Part shown: one piece after another, positions 6,763 to 16,182 of the stretch
How positions within the stretch are numbered: the first letter of the stretch is position 1
How the letters are laid out: every line of letters starts with the position of its first letter
Assembly: GCF_008728965.1 (NCBI RefSeq)
Contig: NZ_VSMC01000001.1
Coordinates: forward strand, 121,511-185,510
Source: Heminiphilus faecis
GTDB lineage: Bacteria > Bacteroidota > Bacteroidia > Bacteroidales > Muribaculaceae
Length of the DNA stretch: 64,000 bases
Direction of reading: 5' to 3'
Translations under genes and position numbers: made by a program
Notes under the pieces: model-generated
What the model saw: the letters and a program-made list of their open reading frames with translations, nothing else
The model's database searches: none
What the model was told of the DNA's origin: nothing

Positions 6763-9156
6763 TTATTTTTTCTTTAACAGTTCTATTTTCAATGGTTTAG
6801 ATGCAGCATATCTAATTTTAAAAATGCAATCTTTTTCATCGTCCATGAAACTTTGACGCTTGCCGTCGACAAACAGACCGCTGTAAGCCCCGGCCATACC
6901 GGGCAGCACAAATGTAAACTCACGCACATCGGGCGCTCCGGCATATGCTCCATCGGCATTTATCTCAATCAAGGTGCGGCCGCTATCGGAACTTCCGGCA
7001 AATGAAATCAGCACATACTGTTCACTTGCCAACGATGACGGCGACATCCTGTCGTCCTCATACATTATATACTCGCTGTCGACGTCGCCGCGCGGATAGT
7101 ACAGCACGGCATAGCGCGAGACATCGTAATCGCCGGTATTTTCCATAGCATAATCAGCCTGCGGTATGAAAGCGCCGGCTCGCACAAAGAGCGGCAGTAC
7201 GTCAAGCGGAGCCTCGTAGACGATTGTGTCAGGACCGACATATGTGGCTGACGGATTGTTGTAGTCGACCCACTCGCCGGAAGGTATTATGACACTGCGC
7301 GACGTTGCCCCCTTTTCAAGCACCGGAGCCACCATGACCTCGTCGCCCCACAGATATTGGTCGGTGACATTGTCAAGAAGCGAGTCGGCCGCCACGTTAA
7401 AGTTCAGCGGACGCACAAGCGGGTAGCCTTTGGCCGAGTTTTCATAAGCCAAAGTGTAGTTGTAAGGCAACCAACGGTAACGGGTCTTGACGAGATCAAG
7501 CAGAATATCGGCTTGTTCGGGATAGCAGTACGGCTCGGCGAAACGCTGGGCGTGAGTGCGCAGTACGGGAGAGAATGCGCCGAGCTGCACCCAACGCACA
7601 TAAAGTTCCGGATCAATCGGAGCTGTTTCGTCAATGGCAAACCCGCCTACGTCATGCGACATGTAGCCGAGACCGCTCAGTCCGGAGTTAAGCATAATCT
7701 TCACCTGAGGCTGAAGACCGCCCCATGAACGCGACACATCGGTTGACCACGGAAACACACTGTAACGCTGCAATCCGGCAGTGCCGCCACGCATGAGCGT
7801 CATAAGACGTGTGTCGGGATACTCGTCGCGGAACAGGTCATATATTATCGAGCTCCACACATTGCCGTATACGTTGTGGTACTCACGGGCGGTTTCACCG
7901 TTGGCATGCACGATGGTCTCGGGATGCACCTCCGGCTCACCGAGGTCGCCCCACCAGCCGGCCACACCTTCGTCGGTCAGCTTACGATAACGCTCGCGAA
8001 GCCAGCGGCGGGTATCGGGATTGGCCACGTCAAACATACCGGCCTCGCCCACCCATGTGGTGACGTCGTTTATATTTCCCTCCGCATTCTTTGTCAACAT
8101 ACCCTGCGATGCAAGCAGGTTATAATTGTCGATAGCCCCGATTTTATTAATATAAGGCTGCGATATTATGACAGTGTTCACACCATCTTTTTTAAGGTCG
8201 GCAAGCATCTTTGCATGTTGCGGCCACTGCTCCTTGTTCCATTCAAGCCGCCCCATGTCGGTCTCCTTGCCGTACCAGTACAAGTCGAGCACCACACCGT
8301 CGACAGGATATCCGGCTGTTTTAAGCGTGTCGATTACCCCGCGAGTCTCGGATTCGGTCTTGTAACCGTACTTTGACGTTATATAGCCGAGCGACCAGAA
8401 CGGCGGCAGCGGCTGACGACCCGTCAGAGCCGAGTATCGGTCGGTGACTCCCGCCATCGTACCGCCGCCGTAAATCATATAATATGAAACCGGAGCTTTA
8501 TTCTCGGTCGAGTAAGTTATCGTATCGCCGAGTGTCAACCGGGCGGCGGCATAATCATCAAAAAATACCCCGTAACCTTGTGAGCTTACAAACATGGGCA
8601 CGCATATGTTCATCTGGCTTATACGCGGATCGCCCTCGGTATATCCGTAGTTCTGCCGATTGTACATAACCAAAGTGTCACCGTCGAGCGCAAGGCTGTG
8701 ACCGCGCTCGCCGGCACCGTAAAAGCGTCCGGGCATACCGGGCACAAGAGTAAGCACACGCTCGTTGCCGGCGGTTTCGCGCATACCGTCGTCGCTAAGC
8801 AGGATACCGCTTTCAGCGCCGAATACCACCGCACCGCTTTCAGCATCGACGGTAGCCGTCAGCCCTGAAGGAAGCGTCATGACTGCCGATTCAGGACCTA
8901 AAGATAATGTACCTTCACATTTATTTCGCGGCATCACTACGGCCTGTGTTACGGCGGCGGTTTCTCCCGGCGCGGTATTTGTCACATGGATTATAAAATC
9001 GTCAACGGCTCTTACCGTAACTCTACGGCCGTCGGCGGCAATTGCCGTGACCGTACAGTTGTCACTGTCAACCGTGACAGCCGCCCTTGACGTGACTGCA
9101 ACTGCCAGCATCATCACCGGCAATATGGCTGCCGTGATTTTCATTTTTACATTCAT
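6763..9156 (-). CDS. Glycoside hydrolase family 31, secreted alpha-glucosidase-like
   Basis: This 797-residue enzyme has a signal peptide (ILPVMMLAVAVTSRAA, cleavage near residue 25), an N-terminal beta-sandwich, a central (beta/alpha)8 barrel and C-terminal beta domains. Barrel hallmarks include GYPVDGVVLDLYWYG, the catalytic nucleophile region WWGDLGEPE, and the acid/base region PWSTDVSRSWGG followed by MSHDVGGF. Residue usage is typical of Bacteroidetes GH31 enzymes acting on alpha-glucosides or alpha-glucans; the exact linkage cannot be read. It is divergent from a GH13 lipoprotein with a 90-base shared promoter region, so the two probably act together on starch-like oligosaccharides. No SusC/SusD pair is adjacent. 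Confidence 0.93.
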   Translation of the reverse strand: MNVKMKITAAILPVMMLAVAVTSRAAVTVDSDNCTVTAIAADGRRVTVRAVDDFIIHVTNTAPGETAAVTQAVVMPRNKCEGTLSLGPESAVMTLPSGLTATVDAESGAVVFGAESGILLSDDGMRETAGNERVLTLVPGMPGRFYGAGERGHSLALDGDTLVMYNRQNYGYTEGDPRISQMNICVPMFVSSQGYGVFFDDYAAARLTLGDTITYSTENKAPVSYYMIYGGGTMAGVTDRYSALTGRQPLPPFWSLGYITSKYGYKTESETRGVIDTLKTAGYPVDGVVLDLYWYGKETDMGRLEWNKEQWPQHAKMLADLKKDGVNTVIISQPYINKIGAIDNYNLLASQGMLTKNAEGNINDVTTWVGEAGMFDVANPDTRRWLRERYRKLTDEGVAGWWGDLGEPEVHPETIVHANGETAREYHNVYGNVWSSIIYDLFRDEYPDTRLMTLMRGGTAGLQRYSVFPWSTDVSRSWGGLQPQVKIMLNSGLSGLGYMSHDVGGFAIDETAPIDPELYVRWVQLGAFSPVLRTHAQRFAEPYCYPEQADILLDLVKTRYRWLPYNYTLAYENSAKGYPLVRPLNFNVAADSLLDNVTDQYLWGDEVMVAPVLEKGATSRSVIIPSGEWVDYNNPSATYVGPDTIVYEAPLDVLPLFVRAGAFIPQADYAMENTGDYDVSRYAVLYYPRGDVDSEYIMYEDDRMSPSSLASEQYVLISFAGSSDSGRTLIEINADGAYAGAPDVREFTFVLPGMAGAYSGLFVDGKRQSFMDDEKDCIFKIRYAASKPLKIELLKKK

Positions 9157-9186
9157 CGATTTATGGCTTTAATTAATAGAGACATG

Positions 9187-9214
9187 CAAATATACGAATT
9201 TTAATGTATCTTTG
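9187..9214. promoter_or_regulatory. Divergent -7 boxes between GH31 and GH13
   Basis: The plus strand carries TATCTTTG at 9207-9214, a good Bacteroidetes -7 box for the GH13 gene starting at 9247. The minus strand carries TATATTTG (9187-9194) for the GH31 gene starting at 9156. The -33 elements are weak in both directions. The closeness of the boxes suggests joint control of the pair. Confidence 0.6.
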
Positions 9215-9246
9215 TGATGTTAACCATATAATCAAGCGATTTAAAG

Positions 9247-10680
9247 ATGAAAAAAATTTTGTTTCTATTCCTTGCCGCCGGTGTGTTCACTTTCATAGCG
9301 GCTGCATGCACACAGAAGAAAAAGTCAGAAAAAGCTCAGGCTTCCGCCGACAGCACCTTTACCACCGTAAAACAGCCCGAATGGAGCCGCAACGCGGTAA
9401 TCTACGAAGTCAATCTGCGCCAATACACCGACAGCGGCACAATAACGGCATTTGACAGGGAGCTTCCACGCCTAAAAGAACTCGGCGTCGACATATTGTG
9501 GTTCATGCCCGTATATCCTATATCACAGGACGGTAAAAAAGGGGAGCTCGGCAGCTACTATGCCGTGCGCGACTACAAGGCATTTAATCCTGAGTTCGGC
9601 ACTATAGAACAATTTAAAAACACCGTAAAAAAAGCCCATGACCTCGGCATGAAAGTCATACTCGACTGGGTGCCCAACCATACAGGCCGCGACAACGCTT
9701 GGGTCAGCGAACATCCCGAATGGTATGCAAAAAATGAAGCGGGCGAGATGTACGGACCCTATGACTGGACCGACGTCTACAAACTCGACTACGACAACAA
9801 TGATATGCGTGCCGCTATGGTCGACGCGTTCAAATTCTGGCTCACAGAGGCCGATGTCGACGGTTTCCGGTGCGACGTGGCCGGCGAAGTGCCCACCGAC
9901 TTCTGGGACAAGACCCGTCCGCAACTCGACTCCGTAAAGGAAGTATTCATGCTTGCCGAAGCAAGCAAACCCGAGCTACAGAAAAACGGCTTCAACATGG
10001 GCTACAACTGGCCTATGAAAGACCTCTTCAGCGAAATAGCCGCCACCGCAGGCCAATATACATTCAAGGACGCACAAGGCAACATGCGCACGTTCCCTAA
10101 AAAACATGCCGTGGACATAGACTCGCTGCTTTCCTTGCAGGACCTCGAATATCCACGCGACACCTACCTGATGAATATGATAACCAACCATGACCTCAAC
10201 TCATGGGAGGGCACCGAACAGGAGCGTCTCGGCAATCTAACCGACGCGTTTGCAGTGCTCAGCTACACGCTTCCGGGCATGCCGCTCATCTATACCGGCC
10301 AAGAGACGGGCCTCAACCGCGCCCTCGAGTTTTTCAAAAAGGACACTCCCCCCACATGGGAACCCCGCAACAGCTACTTCGAATTTTACAAGAAACTCAA
10401 TCACCTGAAACATACACAGCCCGCTCTGCAGGCAGGTATAAACGGGGGTGAAATGGTTCGCTATCCAACAACCGACAACAATCTGTACATATTCAGCCGC
10501 GCCGTCGACAATACATGTGTATATGTATTTGTCAATCTCGGCAATGAAAATGCCGAAGTAAAATACACCGGCAACGCTCCCGCACCCAACGAAACCACTA
10601 TAAACTTCTTTACCGGTGCGACTGAAGCATTTCCCTCGTCGCTCATGCCGGGCGAATACAAAGTCTACGTAAACAGATAG
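9247..10680 (+). CDS. Glycoside hydrolase family 13 alpha-amylase lipoprotein
   Basis: This 477-residue protein has a lipoprotein signal with lipid cysteine 21 (FIAAAC), then a GH13 (beta/alpha)8 barrel. The conserved regions are visible: DWVPNHTG (140-147), DGFRCDVAG with nucleophile Asp210, MLAEAS with general acid Glu238, and TNHDLNSW with Asp316. A short C-terminal all-beta domain ends the protein. As a surface- or periplasm-anchored amylase it would cleave alpha-1,4-glucans, passing products to the divergent GH31 enzyme. Length and domain order match Bacteroidetes neopullulanase/SusA-like or SusG-like lipoproteins without carbohydrate-binding insertions. Confidence 0.93.
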   Translation: MKKILFLFLAAGVFTFIAAACTQKKKSEKAQASADSTFTTVKQPEWSRNAVIYEVNLRQYTDSGTITAFDRELPRLKELGVDILWFMPVYPISQDGKKGELGSYYAVRDYKAFNPEFGTIEQFKNTVKKAHDLGMKVILDWVPNHTGRDNAWVSEHPEWYAKNEAGEMYGPYDWTDVYKLDYDNNDMRAAMVDAFKFWLTEADVDGFRCDVAGEVPTDFWDKTRPQLDSVKEVFMLAEASKPELQKNGFNMGYNWPMKDLFSEIAATAGQYTFKDAQGNMRTFPKKHAVDIDSLLSLQDLEYPRDTYLMNMITNHDLNSWEGTEQERLGNLTDAFAVLSYTLPGMPLIYTGQETGLNRALEFFKKDTPPTWEPRNSYFEFYKKLNHLKHTQPALQAGINGGEMVRYPTTDNNLYIFSRAVDNTCVYVFVNLGNENAEVKYTGNAPAPNETTINFFTGATEAFPSSLMPGEYKVYVNR

Positions 10681-10707
10681 TCACGTATAACACGCTCCAT
10701 AAAACGG

Positions 10708-10743
10708 CTCACCCTCTTTCGGCTATGGTCAGAAGAGGGTGAG
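10708..10743. terminator. Bidirectional terminator between GH13 and rnhB
   Basis: CTCACCCTCTT (10708-10718) pairs perfectly with AAGAGGGTGAG (10733-10743), with a 14-base loop. It lies between two convergent genes, and its right arm overlaps the last codons of rnhB (stop at 10729-10731). T tracts are weak on both sides. Confidence 0.7.
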
Positions 10744-11337
10744 TTGTGTATCAAGCAACCTGAATGACATACGGTGATAAGGCGAAGGTCCGTAATCGGC
10801 TATGGCCTCACGGTGATCCTTGGTCGGATAGCCCTTGTTGACATTCCATCTATATTGCGGATACTCCTCGTGTATGCGGCGCATAAACTCGTCGCGGTGG
10901 GTTTTGGCAAGTACTGAAGCGGCCGCTATATTGCCGTAGCGTCCGTCGCCTTTCACAAAAGTCTCATAAGGAATGTCTTTGTAAGGAGTGAACCGGTTTC
11001 CGTCCACAACTATGGCCCCGGGCACATCGGACAGCGCCTCTACAGCGCGGTGCATGGCGAGTATGGAGGCACGCAATATGTTTATCTCATCAATTTCGGC
11101 GGCATCTACCACGCCTACGGCCCAAGCTACAGCCTCGGCCTCTATTATCGGACGCAGTATGTCGCGTCGACGCTCTGTAAGCTGCTTGGAGTCATTGAGA
11201 AAAGGATGTCGGAAGTCATCGGGCAATATAACGGCGGCAGCATATACAGGTCCGGCAAGACATCCTCGCCCGGCCTCGTCGCAACCCGCTTCATTGCGTC
11301 CGGCTATATAACATGCAGGAAGTGCTATCGGTGTCAT
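10729..11337 (-). CDS. rnhB: Ribonuclease HII
   Basis: This 202-residue protein has the RNase HII active-site block [14 protein letters not shown], with Asp20 and Glu21 as metal ligands. Further conserved pieces are [31 protein letters not shown] and [13 protein letters not shown]. It removes ribonucleotides and RNA primers from DNA duplexes in the cytoplasm. The length is normal for the family. It is downstream of the receiver-domain gene on the same strand with a 9-base gap. Confidence 0.97.
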   Translation of the reverse strand: MTPIALPACYIAGRNEAGCDEAGRGCLAGPVYAAAVILPDDFRHPFLNDSKQLTERRRDILRPIIEAEAVAWAVGVVDAAEIDEINILRASILAMHRAVEALSDVPGAIVVDGNRFTPYKDIPYETFVKGDGRYGNIAAASVLAKTHRDEFMRRIHEEYPQYRWNVNKGYPTKDHREAIADYGPSPYHRMSFRLLDTQLTLF

Positions 11338-11346
11338 CTATGCTCA

Positions 11347-11811
11347 CTAATATACGTTGCGATGCAACAATGTATTAATTCTCGACCTAAGCTCTTTCAT
11401 GGAAAACGGCTTCAGTATGTAATCGTCGGCACCGTTGTCAAGTCCGTCTATAACTTCGCTTTCATCGCTAAGACTCGCACAGAATATAAGAGGAGTACGT
11501 GACGTGGCCTTGTTCTGTTTAAGATACTGCGCCACCTTTATTCCACTCAATCCGTCCATCGTTATGTCTATGAGAAAGAGGTCGTACAATGTGAAATCGG
11601 CGTCCAGTGCGTCATCTGCATTGTTGAACACAGATACGATAAAACCGTCCGCTTCAAGATTGTAACGTATCAACTCACATATCAACGGGTCTTCATCGGC
11701 AATGAAAATCCGCTTGGGTGTGTCCTGCAATACTTCCGTTTTGCGAGAATGTGATATAGTCTTAGGCATTTTCTTCATGAATGAATCCACATGAGGGCCT
11801 TGAGCCGTCAT
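11347..11811 (-). CDS. Single-domain response regulator
   Basis: This 154-residue protein is almost entirely a CheY-like receiver. The acidic triad is Asp39-Glu40-Asp41, the phosphoacceptor is Asp82 in FLIDITMDG, the switch residue is Ser113 in CASLS, and Lys134 is in YILKPFS. About 30 residues precede the receiver, and there is no DNA-binding or enzymatic output domain. No histidine kinase is nearby, so it probably works with an unlinked kinase or as a diffusible phospho-acceptor. It could also be a truncated OmpR-type regulator, since the sequence up to SMKELRSRINTLLHR is very OmpR-like and the frame then ends. A later start at residue 12 or 15 is possible. Confidence 0.88.
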   Translation of the reverse strand: MTAQGPHVDSFMKKMPKTISHSRKTEVLQDTPKRIFIADEDPLICELIRYNLEADGFIVSVFNNADDALDADFTLYDLFLIDITMDGLSGIKVAQYLKQNKATSRTPLIFCASLSDESEVIDGLDNGADDYILKPFSMKELRSRINTLLHRNVY

Positions 11812-11960
11812 AAATGTGCTATGTTAATAACACAAAAATAGATACAGCCTTTAACTAAATCAAACTCCGGTAACATGATTGTAGCACCACAAGGATATTT
11901 AACCGTTCTTCAATGATATCGTAACAACGGCAACATCATTGCCACTCCTTTGTAAAGATA

Positions 11961-13781
11961 TCAGATAGCATGACGGCGGAAATGATCGCGTATGGTATCG
12001 ACTACATTTATTATATAGTCGCCCATCTTCTCAAGGTCATTTATGATGTCCATATAGTAGATACCCGACTGATACTCGTATACGCGGTTGTTGATGTTCT
12101 CCACATTGTTGGAGCGCAACTGATTGCGCAGATTGTTGATTTCACGCTCTTTGTTGTAAGATCGTATTATGTCGACCTCGCGCACCTTCTCTACATCGCC
12201 GAGGAGTATGAGCATGTCGGCCATAGCCTCCTTTACATAACCGAACATGGTGTCGATATTGCGGTAAATCAGCTCGTCAAACTCCACACTGCTCTCCTGC
12301 TTGCGAAGCAATATCTTGGCGCATCCGAAACAGCTGTCTGCTATACTCTCGATTTCACTGACAATGTTGAGCATGGCTGCTATATGAAGCTTACCTTCAT
12401 TAGACAGGCGTCCTTCTGCACACCGGTTGAGATAGTTGGCTATCTCAATCTCCATACGGTCGGAAATCTCCTCATATTTTTCAAGCCGCGAGAACAGTTG
12501 CGAGAACTCCTCGCTCTTCTCTTTGGCATGTATAAGCGACTCCGCCATAGATATCATGCGGTTGACACGCTGCGCGTATACCGTCATCTCCTTCTCGGCC
12601 TGAGCTATATTCAGCTCCGAGGCACTCAACAGACCTCCGGATATAAACTTGAGCTGAAACTCCTCATCCTCCTTGTGCTTGACAGGCACAAGTTTTTCGA
12701 CAATCTTCACATATACTCCCGTAAGCCATATCATTATAGACAGGTTTATGAGATTGAACACAGTGTGAAACATCGACATACCGAACGACACACTGAACTG
12801 CATGGTGGCTATACGGGCGAGCACGGGATGTTCGCCGGGCAGACTCCCGTCAAACAGGCTGTTGTAAAGCTGCGGATCAGTGGCTTCCAGATTATTGACA
12901 AAAGCAAACAATGACTCGGGATTGCCCTGCCCCATGGCTTCGGTAATCCAAACATTAAGATTGACAAACGGATAGAATACACACATCGTCCACAGCACAC
13001 CCAGCATATTGAAAAGCAAATGCCCCATGGCCGTACGTTTTGCGGCCACATTTCCGCTCATTGAAGCAAGCAGCGGGGTTATCGTGGTACCGATGTTGCT
13101 GCCGAGAACCACGGCACATCCGAGGTCAAACGTAATCCACCCCTTTGTACACATGATAAGCACGATGGCAAACGTAGCTGCCGACGACTGTATGATAGCC
13201 GTCACTATTATGCCGACAAAAAGAAAAAGCAATACCGAAAGATAGCCCATCGAGGCATAGCGTTCAAGAAACGCAAACATATCGGGATTGCTCTGCAGGT
13301 CGGGAACATAGTTGCTTATCATGTTGAGCCCCATGAACAGGAACGAAAATCCTATAAGAAACTCACCGATGGACTTTGTACGGCTCCTCTTGCTGAAAAG
13401 CAACGGCACTGAACATGCTATAAGCGGCAATATGAAGACCGACGTATCGACCTTGAAGCCGAACAGCGCTATAATCCAAGCGGTGAACGTCGTGCCTACA
13501 TTGGCGCCGAATATGACTGCCATTGACTGGCCGAGCGTCATAAGGCCGGCGTTGACAAAACTTACCACCATCACGGTGGAAGCCGATGAACTCTGAATAA
13601 GTGCTGTAATGGCAATTCCGGTGAGAGTTCCCGTAAAGCGGTTACGGGTCATTGCCGACAGGATGTTGCGCAGACGGTCGCCCGCGGCTTTCTGCAGCCC
13701 TTCGCTCATTACCTTCATACCGTAAAGGAACAAGCACACAGAGCCAAGGAGAGCTAAAAAGTCGAAAAATGTATAGTTCAT
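11961..13781 (-). CDS. Na/Pi cotransporter family protein with PhoU-like domain
   Basis: This 606-residue membrane protein has two Na/Pi cotransporter repeats: GTLTGIAITALIQSSSASTV with VIFGANVGTTFTAWI, and IVTAIIQSSAATFAI with VVLGSNIGTTITPLLA. The paired QSS and GxNxGTT motifs are diagnostic of the NptA/YjbB family. The C-terminal 200 residues are helical and PhoU-like (YAQRVNRMISMAESLIHA, LEKMGDYIINVVDTI). It probably moves phosphate, with sodium, across the inner membrane. It stands alone, with a -7 box upstream at 13815-13822. Confidence 0.93.
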   Translation of the reverse strand: MNYTFFDFLALLGSVCLFLYGMKVMSEGLQKAAGDRLRNILSAMTRNRFTGTLTGIAITALIQSSSASTVMVVSFVNAGLMTLGQSMAVIFGANVGTTFTAWIIALFGFKVDTSVFILPLIACSVPLLFSKRSRTKSIGEFLIGFSFLFMGLNMISNYVPDLQSNPDMFAFLERYASMGYLSVLLFLFVGIIVTAIIQSSAATFAIVLIMCTKGWITFDLGCAVVLGSNIGTTITPLLASMSGNVAAKRTAMGHLLFNMLGVLWTMCVFYPFVNLNVWITEAMGQGNPESLFAFVNNLEATDPQLYNSLFDGSLPGEHPVLARIATMQFSVSFGMSMFHTVFNLINLSIMIWLTGVYVKIVEKLVPVKHKEDEEFQLKFISGGLLSASELNIAQAEKEMTVYAQRVNRMISMAESLIHAKEKSEEFSQLFSRLEKYEEISDRMEIEIANYLNRCAEGRLSNEGKLHIAAMLNIVSEIESIADSCFGCAKILLRKQESSVEFDELIYRNIDTMFGYVKEAMADMLILLGDVEKVREVDIIRSYNKEREINNLRNQLRSNNVENINNRVYEYQSGIYYMDIINDLEKMGDYIINVVDTIRDHFRRHAI

Positions 13782-13814
13782 TACTGTGGTAAAATGGAGT
13801 CCGTTTTACGGAGA

Positions 13815-13822
13815 CAAAGTTA
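13815..13822 (-). promoter_or_regulatory. -7 box of the Na/Pi transporter gene
   Basis: Read on the minus strand the bases are TAACTTTG, matching TAnnTTTG, placed 34 bases before the start codon. No clear -33 element is seen. A short inverted sequence GTAAAA/TTTTAC lies in the leader. Confidence 0.5.
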
Positions 13823-13925
13823 TAACAAATCTTTTGCATTTTATAAATATTGTCAATATATTTTAATGATGAACATAACCGCGACAAAAGGCGTTTCAAA
13901 TTAAAAATCGTAAATTTTTTATGTT

Positions 13926-14984
13926 ATGAGATTTAAAGTATTATCATGTCTGCTTGTATCGGCGGTTCTCTTCGGGGCGTCAAAGTCCGATGCCTGTTCA
14001 CGTATATTATATGTAGGCGACACTACATCCGCTTCAGGTGAAGATGTGCTCCGCATAGTAGGACGTTCACTTGACTGGAAAACGCCTATACCCACCAACT
14101 TGTATGTATATCCGCGCGGCATGTTCAAGAAAGGCGATGACAAACCCGGAGCGGTCACATGGACATCAAAATACGGCGCCGTATATGCCGTGGGATATGA
14201 CGGCGGCATAACCGAAGGCATGAACGAAAAGGGACTCGTGATCAACGGACTGTTCTGCAAAGGCACCGTATATGCCAACGAACAGACGGCAGGACGCCCG
14301 GGAATGTCGCTGTCCATGTTTGTCGGATGGCTCCTCGACATGAACGCCACTACCCCCGAAGTGGTCAAAGTACTCAAAGAACACAATTTCAGCATATCGG
14401 GAGCCACTTTTGACGGCGGCACAGTGTCAACACTCCATTGGGGCATAACCGACGCGCAAGGCCGGTGCGCCATACTCGAGTTTGACCACGGCACCGTAAA
14501 AGTTTATGAGGGGCAGGACATGCCGGCCATGACCAACGATCCGCAGTTTCCTTCAATGACAGCGATCAACGATTATTGGCAGAAAGTGGGTGGAGCCAAC
14601 ATGCTTCCGGGCACTGTGAAGAGTCCCGACCGCTTCGTGCGCGGATACTTCTTCCAAGAGCATGTTGAGAAGACCAACGACCTGAATACGGGTCTGGCCA
14701 TAATCCGCAGTATAATGGCCAACGTATCGGTGCCTTATCTTTATACGGTACAGACCGAAGCCAATGTATCATCGACCCAATGGCGTTCTTATGCGGACCT
14801 GCGCGACTGCCGCTACTACTTCGACATAGCCACCAACTTAGGCATATATTACATAGACCTTAAAAAGTGCGATCTGCGCAAAGGCGCCCCGGTACTGCGT
14901 TTCGACACCTCAAAAACTACGGATGCAATAGGCGATATTACTCCATTATTAGTAAAACATGCGCCTTTTACACCCATGTATTAA
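13926..14984 (+). CDS. Choloylglycine hydrolase / linear amide C-N hydrolase family (bile salt hydrolase-like)
   Basis: This 352-residue Ntn-hydrolase has a signal peptide that ends so that Cys24 (KSDA|CSRIL) becomes the N-terminal nucleophile after cleavage. Other family features are GRSLDW, the KYGAVYAVGYDGGITEGMNE stretch with GLVINGLF, and the central TLHWGITDAQGRCAILEF segment. Bacteroidetes bile salt hydrolases have this secreted form and length, but the same family includes penicillin V acylases and N-acyl amide hydrolases, so the substrate is not certain. It would act in the periplasm, and its presence fits the steroid-reduction operon 40 kb downstream. The DUF4421 gene follows. Confidence 0.88.
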   Translation: MRFKVLSCLLVSAVLFGASKSDACSRILYVGDTTSASGEDVLRIVGRSLDWKTPIPTNLYVYPRGMFKKGDDKPGAVTWTSKYGAVYAVGYDGGITEGMNEKGLVINGLFCKGTVYANEQTAGRPGMSLSMFVGWLLDMNATTPEVVKVLKEHNFSISGATFDGGTVSTLHWGITDAQGRCAILEFDHGTVKVYEGQDMPAMTNDPQFPSMTAINDYWQKVGGANMLPGTVKSPDRFVRGYFFQEHVEKTNDLNTGLAIIRSIMANVSVPYLYTVQTEANVSSTQWRSYADLRDCRYYFDIATNLGIYYIDLKKCDLRKGAPVLRFDTSKTTDAIGDITPLLVKHAPFTPMY

Positions 14985-15064
14985 ATAAATTTATTTACTT
15001 TGCATACCGTTTGCCATGCGGCACAGCCGCCATGGGTACTATCACTATCACTCAATTGATTTAA

Positions 15065-16174
15065 GTGCACATACTGCGCGTTGTAATAATACTGTTGATG
15101 TCGTCGGCTTCACTCGCCCTTGGCGCGACCGAGGCCGACAGCATCATGCCCGTATCAGGGCCAAAACATTCCGGCAACTGGATAAAGCAACTGGTTGACA
15201 ACGGTTTCAAGCTGCATGACCCGTCAATCAATTACCCGCGATTCGCACGCTTCTGCCTGAAAGTCTACGACTGGGGCGACCGCACGTTCAATTCCTACGA
15301 CTCGACCTACGTGGTATCGACCGGGAAGAACTGGAAAATCACCGGTAAAAGCTATAACTGGGCTGAAAGCTACTTCATGCAGTTTACCGGCAACACACGC
15401 CTGCACATGATATCGGAGATATACAGCGACATAGGAGCGTCAATCGGTTTCATGGCAGTGAACGTAGGCCATACCTTCAATGCCAACGACCTGTTCGGAA
15501 ATCCCGTAGCCTCACGCAAAAACTGGGACTACAGTTTCACAAGCGCGCTGTTTGCCGCTTCGATAAACTACACATCGACCGATGGAGGAGTACGCATAAC
15601 AAAATTCGGCGATTTCAACCTGCAAGGTCACTCGTTTGACTTCAACAGTGTCAAACAGGAGACCACCAGCGCCAACATGTACTACTTCTTCAACCACAGG
15701 AAGTACTCACAGGCGGCAGCCTACTGCTACTCGAAGTATCAGCTCAAAAGCGCCGGTTCACTTATAGTGGGGCTAAACTTCAACAAGCAGAACATAGACC
15801 TCGACTTCTCGGCTCTGCCATCGGACATGCTCACATACCTGCCGGGAAAGCATGACCGCTATACTTTCCACTACAAAGACTATAATATCATATGCGGATA
15901 CGCCTACAACTGGGTGTTGCACCCGCGGCGCTGGCTTGTCAACGCCACGGTGCTCCCGGCCATAGGCTACCGACACACCTATGAAAATTCAACCGACGGT
16001 AAAAAGGACATGTTTTCGACCAACGTCACCGGCTTGTTTTCGGTTGTCTATAATCACCGAAGCCTCTTCGCCTCGCTGACCGGACGCTTTGACGGCAACA
16101 TTTATTTCGGCAGTTCATACACATTCATGAACTCCATCGAATCGCTCAGTCTCGTAGTAGGCGCCCGGTTCTGA
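15065..16174 (+). CDS. DUF4421 family outer-membrane-type protein
   Basis: This 369-residue protein has an N-terminal signal peptide (HILRVVIILLMSSASLALGA) and a region of alternating aromatic strands typical of an outer-membrane barrel, with the DUF4421 block around SYNWAESYFMQF, SEIYSDIGASIGFMAVNVGH and RKYSQAAAYCYSKYQLKSAG. It ends in the aromatic strand LSLVVGARF, as do many outer-membrane proteins. The GTG start at 15065 is chosen because a stop codon lies immediately upstream and the next ATG would delete most of the signal peptide. Its function is unknown. It follows the hydrolase gene by 80 bases. Confidence 0.8.
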   Translation: MHILRVVIILLMSSASLALGATEADSIMPVSGPKHSGNWIKQLVDNGFKLHDPSINYPRFARFCLKVYDWGDRTFNSYDSTYVVSTGKNWKITGKSYNWAESYFMQFTGNTRLHMISEIYSDIGASIGFMAVNVGHTFNANDLFGNPVASRKNWDYSFTSALFAASINYTSTDGGVRITKFGDFNLQGHSFDFNSVKQETTSANMYYFFNHRKYSQAAAYCYSKYQLKSAGSLIVGLNFNKQNIDLDFSALPSDMLTYLPGKHDRYTFHYKDYNIICGYAYNWVLHPRRWLVNATVLPAIGYRHTYENSTDGKKDMFSTNVTGLFSVVYNHRSLFASLTGRFDGNIYFGSSYTFMNSIESLSLVVGARF

Positions 16175-16182
16175 CACAACGG

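Noticed and set aside
6763-10680. A polysaccharide utilisation locus with SusC/SusD
   Set aside because: Only GH31 and GH13 genes are present. No SusC-type receptor or SusD-like lipoprotein lies within the neighbouring genes.
11970-12914. 314-codon plus-strand frame antisense to the Na/Pi transporter
   Set aside because: The composition is typical of an antisense shadow (His, Tyr and Leu rich, no motifs), and the opposite frame has complete Na/Pi motifs.
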